54,338 bases of DNA from Rummeliibacillus pycnus_B (GTDB lineage: Bacteria > Bacillota > Bacilli > Bacillales_A > Planococcaceae), in contig NZ_JBCMNM010000066.1 of the NCBI RefSeq assembly GCF_050459865.1, positions 1 to 54,338 on the forward strand, written 5' to 3'. A program made the translations under genes and the position numbers. Positions 50,419 through 54,338 of the stretch are shown here, piece by piece. How positions within the stretch are numbered: position 1 is the stretch's first letter; each line of letters starts with the position of its first letter. The notes beneath the pieces were generated by a model. That model made no database searches and was not told where the DNA came from. It worked only from the letters and a program-made list of their open reading frames with translations.

Positions 50419-51711
50419 ATGCCAAATGAACCACTCGCATTTCGTATGCGACCACGTAACCTTGATGAAGTTGTCGGTCACCAAGAAATCATCGGACAAA
50501 ATACTACATTATATAAAATGATCAAAAACGGTCATGTACCATCGATGTTACTTTATGGGGAACCAGGTATCGGTAAAACATCAATTGCTTTTGCCATTGC
50601 TGGTTCGTCTAACCTTCCTTTTATTGCTCTAAATGCAACACGTGCAGGGAAAAAAGATGTAGAAGATGTTGTAGGTGAAGCAAAGCTTTCTGGACAAGTA
50701 CTCTTGTTTTTAGATGAAATTCATCGATTCAACAAATTACAACAAGACACATTACTTCCTCATGTTGAAAACGGCTCTATTGTATTAATCGGTGCTACAA
50801 CCGAAAATCCATTTCATGATGTTAATCCTGCGATTCGCTCACGTTGTGGAGAAATTAAGCAGCTTAAGAGATTAACAGATGAGGATATTAATACACTAAT
50901 TCTTCGTGCTTTAGAAGATAAAGAACGAGGACTTGGCCGTTATAAAATTCGTATGACAGATGATCAGCGTGCACTAATCGTACAAGCAGCCCATGGAGAT
51001 GCGAGAAAAGCGTTAACACTTTTAGAATCTGTCTACTATTCTTCTGATGAAGAAAATAATGAAACGATTGTACAAGATTCTATTGTCAAAAATCTAGCAG
51101 AACGAATCGGCGTATATGGGGATAAAAAAGGAAGTCATTTTTATAATCTCATTTCAGCATTGCAAAAATCCATTCGTGGAAGTGATGTCAATGCAGCCAT
51201 TTACTATTTAGCGAACTGTTTAGAAAATGGCGATTTAGTCGCGGTAAGCCGAAGATTACTAGTGATAAGTTATGAGGATGTTGGGTTAGCTGCTCCCGAA
51301 GTCGGCTCTCATGTCCTTGCAGCTGTACAATCTGCAGAACGTTTAGGAATGCCTGAAGCTCGCATCCCTCTTGCTCATGCAGTTATTGAAATGTGTCTTG
51401 CAGAAAAATCAAATTCTGCAATTTTAGCTATCGATGCGGCAACAGCTGCTATTCATGCTGGCAAAACCGGAGAAATTCCAATGCATTTACGTGATGCACA
51501 CTATGCTGGTGCGAAAGTACTTGGTGTGGATGGATATCAATATCCACATAACACACCAATTGGTACATTCGGCGGCTGGGTTGAACAGCAATATTTACCT
51601 GATGAGCTTGAAGGAACGGAATTCTACCATCCAGTTATTGCAGGGCAAGAAAAAAGAATGGCAGGAATTTATGATCATTTTAAGAGTTTAAAAAAGAATA
51701 GAAAAAAATAG
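50419..51711 (+). CDS. rarA: Replication-associated recombination protein RarA (MgsA)
   Basis: RarA is an AAA+ ATPase that acts at stalled forks. The 430-residue protein opens MPNEPLAFRMRPRNLDEVVG, with Walker A GEPGIGKTS, Walker B LLFLDEIHRFNK, sensor GATTENPF and the C-terminal domain (QYPHNTPIGTFGGWVEQQYL). The ATG follows AGAGGGGG. It is divergent from cymR. In Bacillus it is YrvN at the same place. Confidence 0.96.
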   Translation: MPNEPLAFRMRPRNLDEVVGHQEIIGQNTTLYKMIKNGHVPSMLLYGEPGIGKTSIAFAIAGSSNLPFIALNATRAGKKDVEDVVGEAKLSGQVLLFLDEIHRFNKLQQDTLLPHVENGSIVLIGATTENPFHDVNPAIRSRCGEIKQLKRLTDEDINTLILRALEDKERGLGRYKIRMTDDQRALIVQAAHGDARKALTLLESVYYSSDEENNETIVQDSIVKNLAERIGVYGDKKGSHFYNLISALQKSIRGSDVNAAIYYLANCLENGDLVAVSRRLLVISYEDVGLAAPEVGSHVLAAVQSAERLGMPEARIPLAHAVIEMCLAEKSNSAILAIDAATAAIHAGKTGEIPMHLRDAHYAGAKVLGVDGYQYPHNTPIGTFGGWVEQQYLPDELEGTEFYHPVIAGQEKRMAGIYDHFKSLKKNRKK

Positions 51712-51735
51712 CCTACTGACCTTTGTTAGTAGGCT
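51710..51735 (+). terminator. Terminator of rarA
   Basis: AGCCTACTGAC (51710-51720) pairs with GTTAGTAGGCT (51725-51735) including one G-U pair. The left arm overlaps the rarA stop codon by two bases. T-run is short. Confidence 0.75.
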
Positions 51736-51860
51736 TAATCTAATAATTTATCAGATTGACCACCATCAATTGGAATAACTGCAGCATTGATAAATCCTGC
51801 TTCATCTGCATCAGATAATAGGAAATTTTGATAAACCACTAGCTGAATTGACAATTGAAT
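51735..51860 (-). pseudogene. 3' remnant of a short-chain dehydrogenase gene
   Basis: The minus-strand frame ending at TAA 51735-51737 encodes FLLSDADEAGFINAAVIPID followed by GGQSDKLLD. This is the typical C-terminal end of a short-chain dehydrogenase/reductase (F-L-x-S-D ... INA-V-IPIDGG). The frame closes upstream near 51860, and the Rossmann and YxxxK parts are absent. It is the last scrap of a lost gene. Confidence 0.7.
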
Positions 51861-51910
51861 TTAATAGAGTTCTTTATCTATTAGTAACACGTTTCTCAAT
51901 ACAAAAAACA

Positions 51911-51944
51911 TAAAAGACAAGTAGACTTCGCTCTACTTGTCTTT
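51911..51944 (-). terminator. Terminator of the ABC exporter operon
   Basis: AAAAGACAAGTAGA (51911-51924) pairs with TCTACTTGTCTTTT (51931-51944) around CTTCGC. It lies about 46 bases past the permease stop. Confidence 0.9.
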
Positions 51945-51990
51945 TATTCATCAGTCATCTAAATAGCAAGCTTTTTGTATAACCGTATGA

Positions 51991-53229
51991 TTACGTAGTA
52001 ACTTTCAACACAGTTTTAATTTTTTGAATGACCCCACCCGAACTATAAGTAAGTACACTTCGTTTATAGAATGAGAAACTAACATAGAACAATACCACAA
52101 CTGTTACGATTAATACGATTAATGCAATAAGCGGTTCTGTAGGTGATAAATCTGTTGCTCCCATTCGAAGTGGCATAACCATCACTGTTGTAAATGGGAT
52201 AAATGAGAATACTTTTACTAGCATTGTATCTGGACTATATAAGCCTGACATCAAGACATAGAAACCTGCCACTCCTATAAACATGACTGGCATCATCGCT
52301 TGCCCTGCTTCTTCTACTTTTGACACAAGTGAACCGAATAGTGCTCCCATCACCAAAAATAGGAAAATAGATAACAATAAATAAGCTAGTGTATAAAAGA
52401 CATAACTCATTGATAAATGATCAACGACATCTACGACTTTCCGCCATTTGGAACCGCCATCTACCGTTAATAACAGCAATATTTGTACGACTAATAATAT
52501 CGCTACTTGTGTAAAAGCCAATAAATAGGTTCCTGTAATTTTTGCTAAAAAGTGAGTGGAAGGTTTAACACTTGCAAGTAGTACTTCTAACACTCTTGAA
52601 CCTTTTTCAGAAGCTACATCTGTCGTTATGATTGATAAAAACGAGATGACAATAGAATATACTATAGAACCTACTAAAATAGAAGTTCCAATACCTGCAG
52701 CTTTTTCATCTTCACTCTTACCATTATCTTTTTTCGTATTTAAATTTTTCATATCGATAGGTGTTTGGGATTCAACAATTTGCGTTGCCTGTTCAGCTGA
52801 TAAATTGAGTTGCTGTACGGAATAGATTTTCCCAGCGTATTGAATCTTGGATGACAAATTTGTCTGGTCATTGAATTCAAGTGGCTTAAAGGTAGCAATT
52901 ACTGCGTTTAATTTATTATCCTTATCAGTTAGATAAACTGCTGCATCTAATTTTTCCGTTTTTACCTGTTTTTCGATTTTTGTTTGATCATCACTAGGAA
53001 ATGAAAATTTCACATCACTATTAGATTGAAATACTTCTTTAAAGTCCTGTTTCGTATCATTTATCATAGCAATTTTGAGCGGTTCTTCAGAAAATAAAGC
53101 TGCCTTTATATCCGACCAAAACATTACCCCACTAACAATTGCAACATAAAGTAAAACAGAAAAAATAAATGACTTCGCTTTAATCTTTTGCTTATAAAGT
53201 TGGGTTACTAAAATCCAGAATTTAGTCAT
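51991..53229 (-). CDS. ABC-2 type exporter permease (YhaP/NatB-like)
   Basis: The 412-residue permease (start ATG 53229, MTKFWILVTQLYKQKIKAKS) has a first membrane helix (about 22-42), a large external domain (about 45-175), then five or six C-terminal helices, the layout of the NatB/YhaP exporter family. The start overlaps the ATPase stop by eight bases and its ribosome site GGTGGAG lies in that gene. Length favours YhaP over NatB. Sodium or drug/peptide export is possible; the substrate is not known. Confidence 0.88.
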   Translation of the reverse strand: MTKFWILVTQLYKQKIKAKSFIFSVLLYVAIVSGVMFWSDIKAALFSEEPLKIAMINDTKQDFKEVFQSNSDVKFSFPSDDQTKIEKQVKTEKLDAAVYLTDKDNKLNAVIATFKPLEFNDQTNLSSKIQYAGKIYSVQQLNLSAEQATQIVESQTPIDMKNLNTKKDNGKSEDEKAAGIGTSILVGSIVYSIVISFLSIITTDVASEKGSRVLEVLLASVKPSTHFLAKITGTYLLAFTQVAILLVVQILLLLTVDGGSKWRKVVDVVDHLSMSYVFYTLAYLLLSIFLFLVMGALFGSLVSKVEEAGQAMMPVMFIGVAGFYVLMSGLYSPDTMLVKVFSFIPFTTVMVMPLRMGATDLSPTEPLIALIVLIVTVVVLFYVSFSFYKRSVLTYSSGGVIQKIKTVLKVTT

Positions 53230-54121
53230 GCTCTCCACCTACCAAATCTTTAAAGATTTCATCAAGTGATAAATAATCCATACTGAACTTTTCCATATAA
53301 TTACCTTTTCCAAGAATCTCAAACAGCTGTTTACCATATGATTCATCTTCTAACAATAGTGTGAATCCATCCTTTGTTTCCTTAACACTTTCAACACCAG
53401 GAAGTGCAAACAATTGTGATTTATCCAAACTAGTACGGATACTTAACTTTATCTTGCCATATTGGCCCTTTAATTCTAGTAAACTACCAGTAAACAATGA
53501 CACACCTCTTTTTAATACACAAAGATGGTCGCATAATTCCTCTACATTATCCATTTGATGACTGGAAAAAAGTATCGTTGTTCCTCTTTCCTTTAAATAC
53601 AAAATAGCATTCATCAATAATTGTCGATTCACTGGATCGAGTCCACTAAACGGTTCATCTAAAATAAGAAACTCAGGTTTATGGATAAAACTCGCAATCA
53701 ACTGTACTTTTTGCTGATTCCCTTTAGAGAGCGTTTCAGCTTTTGCTTTCCTTTTATCTTCCAAATCAAATCGTTGAATCCAATAATCGATTTCACTCTT
53801 CAAATCTTTTTTTGCCCATCCACGTAAAACCCCGAAGAAATATAATTGATCCTCTACTGTCATAGAAGGAAATATCCCTCGCTCCTCTGGCAGATAACCA
53901 AGAACATCTCTGTTTACTTTATGCATGGTTTCTCCATTCCACGAAATATCGCCTTCTGTTGCCCCCTGCAAATCCAATATCATACGGAATGTTGTAGTTT
54001 TACCAGCTCCATTTTGGCCGATAAGCCCAAATATTTCTCCTTTTTCAATTGTAAAAGATAGCTGGTTAACTGCTGTGAAATCCTGATACCTTTTCGTTAC
54101 TTGATCAATCACTAATGCCAT
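53222..54121 (-). CDS. ABC exporter ATPase (YhaQ/NatA-like)
   Basis: The 299-residue ATPase drives the permease encoded next. It has Walker A GQNGAGKTT (about 36-44), the signature TLSKGNQQKV, Walker B FLILDEPFSGLDP and the switch His in LFSSHQMDNVEEL, plus a C-terminal domain of 85 residues. The ATG follows AAAGGAG. Gene pair, lengths and overlap are like yhaQ-yhaP of Bacillus. It is upstream of the window-end repeat. Confidence 0.92.
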   Translation of the reverse strand: MALVIDQVTKRYQDFTAVNQLSFTIEKGEIFGLIGQNGAGKTTTFRMILDLQGATEGDISWNGETMHKVNRDVLGYLPEERGIFPSMTVEDQLYFFGVLRGWAKKDLKSEIDYWIQRFDLEDKRKAKAETLSKGNQQKVQLIASFIHKPEFLILDEPFSGLDPVNRQLLMNAILYLKERGTTILFSSHQMDNVEELCDHLCVLKRGVSLFTGSLLELKGQYGKIKLSIRTSLDKSQLFALPGVESVKETKDGFTLLLEDESYGKQLFEILGKGNYMEKFSMDYLSLDEIFKDLVGGEHD

Positions 54122-54285
54122 AATTCTACTCCTTTTATGTGAAATTTCTGAACATAATACTTATACGTTTCAAACTTCGAAATGTATTCATTTTAAATAA
54201 AACTTATTAACAATAAATTTTTTTAATCAATTTCATAAATCCTTTTTCGGTTTTTAAATTAGAACATTCCTTAAATTTTCAATAT

Positions 54286-54338
54286 TGAGATTTGGATGTT
54301 CCGCTACAGACGGCGCTTTCCACGGGCTTGGCTTCAAT
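54286..54338 (+). repeat. Copy of the dispersed repeat, cut by the window end
   Basis: Positions 54288-54310 equal the reverse complement of 2790-2812. Then CGGCGCTTTCCACGGGC resembles the start of the 43795 copy. It is cut by the window edge. Confidence 0.8.

Noticed and set aside
1..54338. CRISPR array, prophage or tRNA cluster
   Set aside because: No regularly spaced repeats, no run of phage structural genes and no tRNA-like cloverleaf with CCA-type ends were seen.

Overview
The window is chromosomal DNA from a spore-forming, low-GC Bacillota. Gene content and order follow the Bacillus core (hrcA-grpE-dnaK-dnaJ-prmA-rsmE-mtaB; lepA-spoIIP-gpr; comEC-EB-EA; the yqeG to yqeM run; greA-udk-yrrO-yrrN-yrrM; alaS-recD2-yrrB-mnmA-yrvO-cymR). 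The two tandem YrzB proteins, the uninterrupted sigK and the intergenic repeat type suggest the Planococcaceae/Lysinibacillus side of the order. That placement is inference from gene content, not a computed phylogeny. Most genes lie on the minus strand.

Region by region: (1) 1-2900 is an accessory patch. It holds a decayed HTH gene with two lesions, a secreted or lipoprotein-like gene whose lipobox Cys is now Tyr, the 3' scrap of a tyrosine recombinase, and a halocin-C8-like cysteine-rich bacteriocin precursor facing a 55-residue two-helix membrane peptide. (2) 2919-13207 has a cell-wall amidase, mtaB-rsmE-prmA-dnaJ, then dnaK-grpE-hrcA behind a perfect CIRCE operator, and hemW. A terminator, a repeat fragment and a good sigmaA promoter separate dnaK from dnaJ. 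(3) 13592-18602 has two small lineage-type genes, lepA, the sporulation genes spoIIP and gpr, and divergent rpsT. (4) 18963-29040 has holA, yqzM, the late competence operon comEA-EB-EC, and a tightly overlapped housekeeping operon (yqeG-yqeH-aroE-yhbY-nadD-yqeK-rsfS-yqeM). (5) 29151-31555 has psd and pssA (divergent), sigK and a 26-residue peptide. (6) 31682-40993 has mtnN, yrrS, greA, udk, the tRNA U34 hydroxylation/methylation genes, mltG, two yrzB paralogues, ruvX and ireB. (7) 41068-50164 has alaS with a T-box leader, recD2, a TPR protein, the tRNA 2-thiolation pair mnmA/yrvO, and cymR. (8) 50419-54121 has rarA, a short-chain dehydrogenase remnant and a two-gene ABC exporter.

Functional themes are translation quality and tRNA modification (mtaB, yrrN/yrrO/trmR, mnmA/yrvO, rsmE, prmA, lepA, alaS, rsfS, yqeH), chaperones, DNA uptake and repair (comE, recD2, rarA, holA, ruvX), and sporulation (spoIIP, gpr, sigK). 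A GC-richer dispersed repeat sits in several intergenic gaps, including the dnaK-dnaJ gap and the alaS leader. The best candidate for something undescribed is the bacteriocin-like precursor with its divergent membrane peptide near a recombinase scar (1427-2750). No tRNA, rRNA, CRISPR array or intact insertion sequence was seen.
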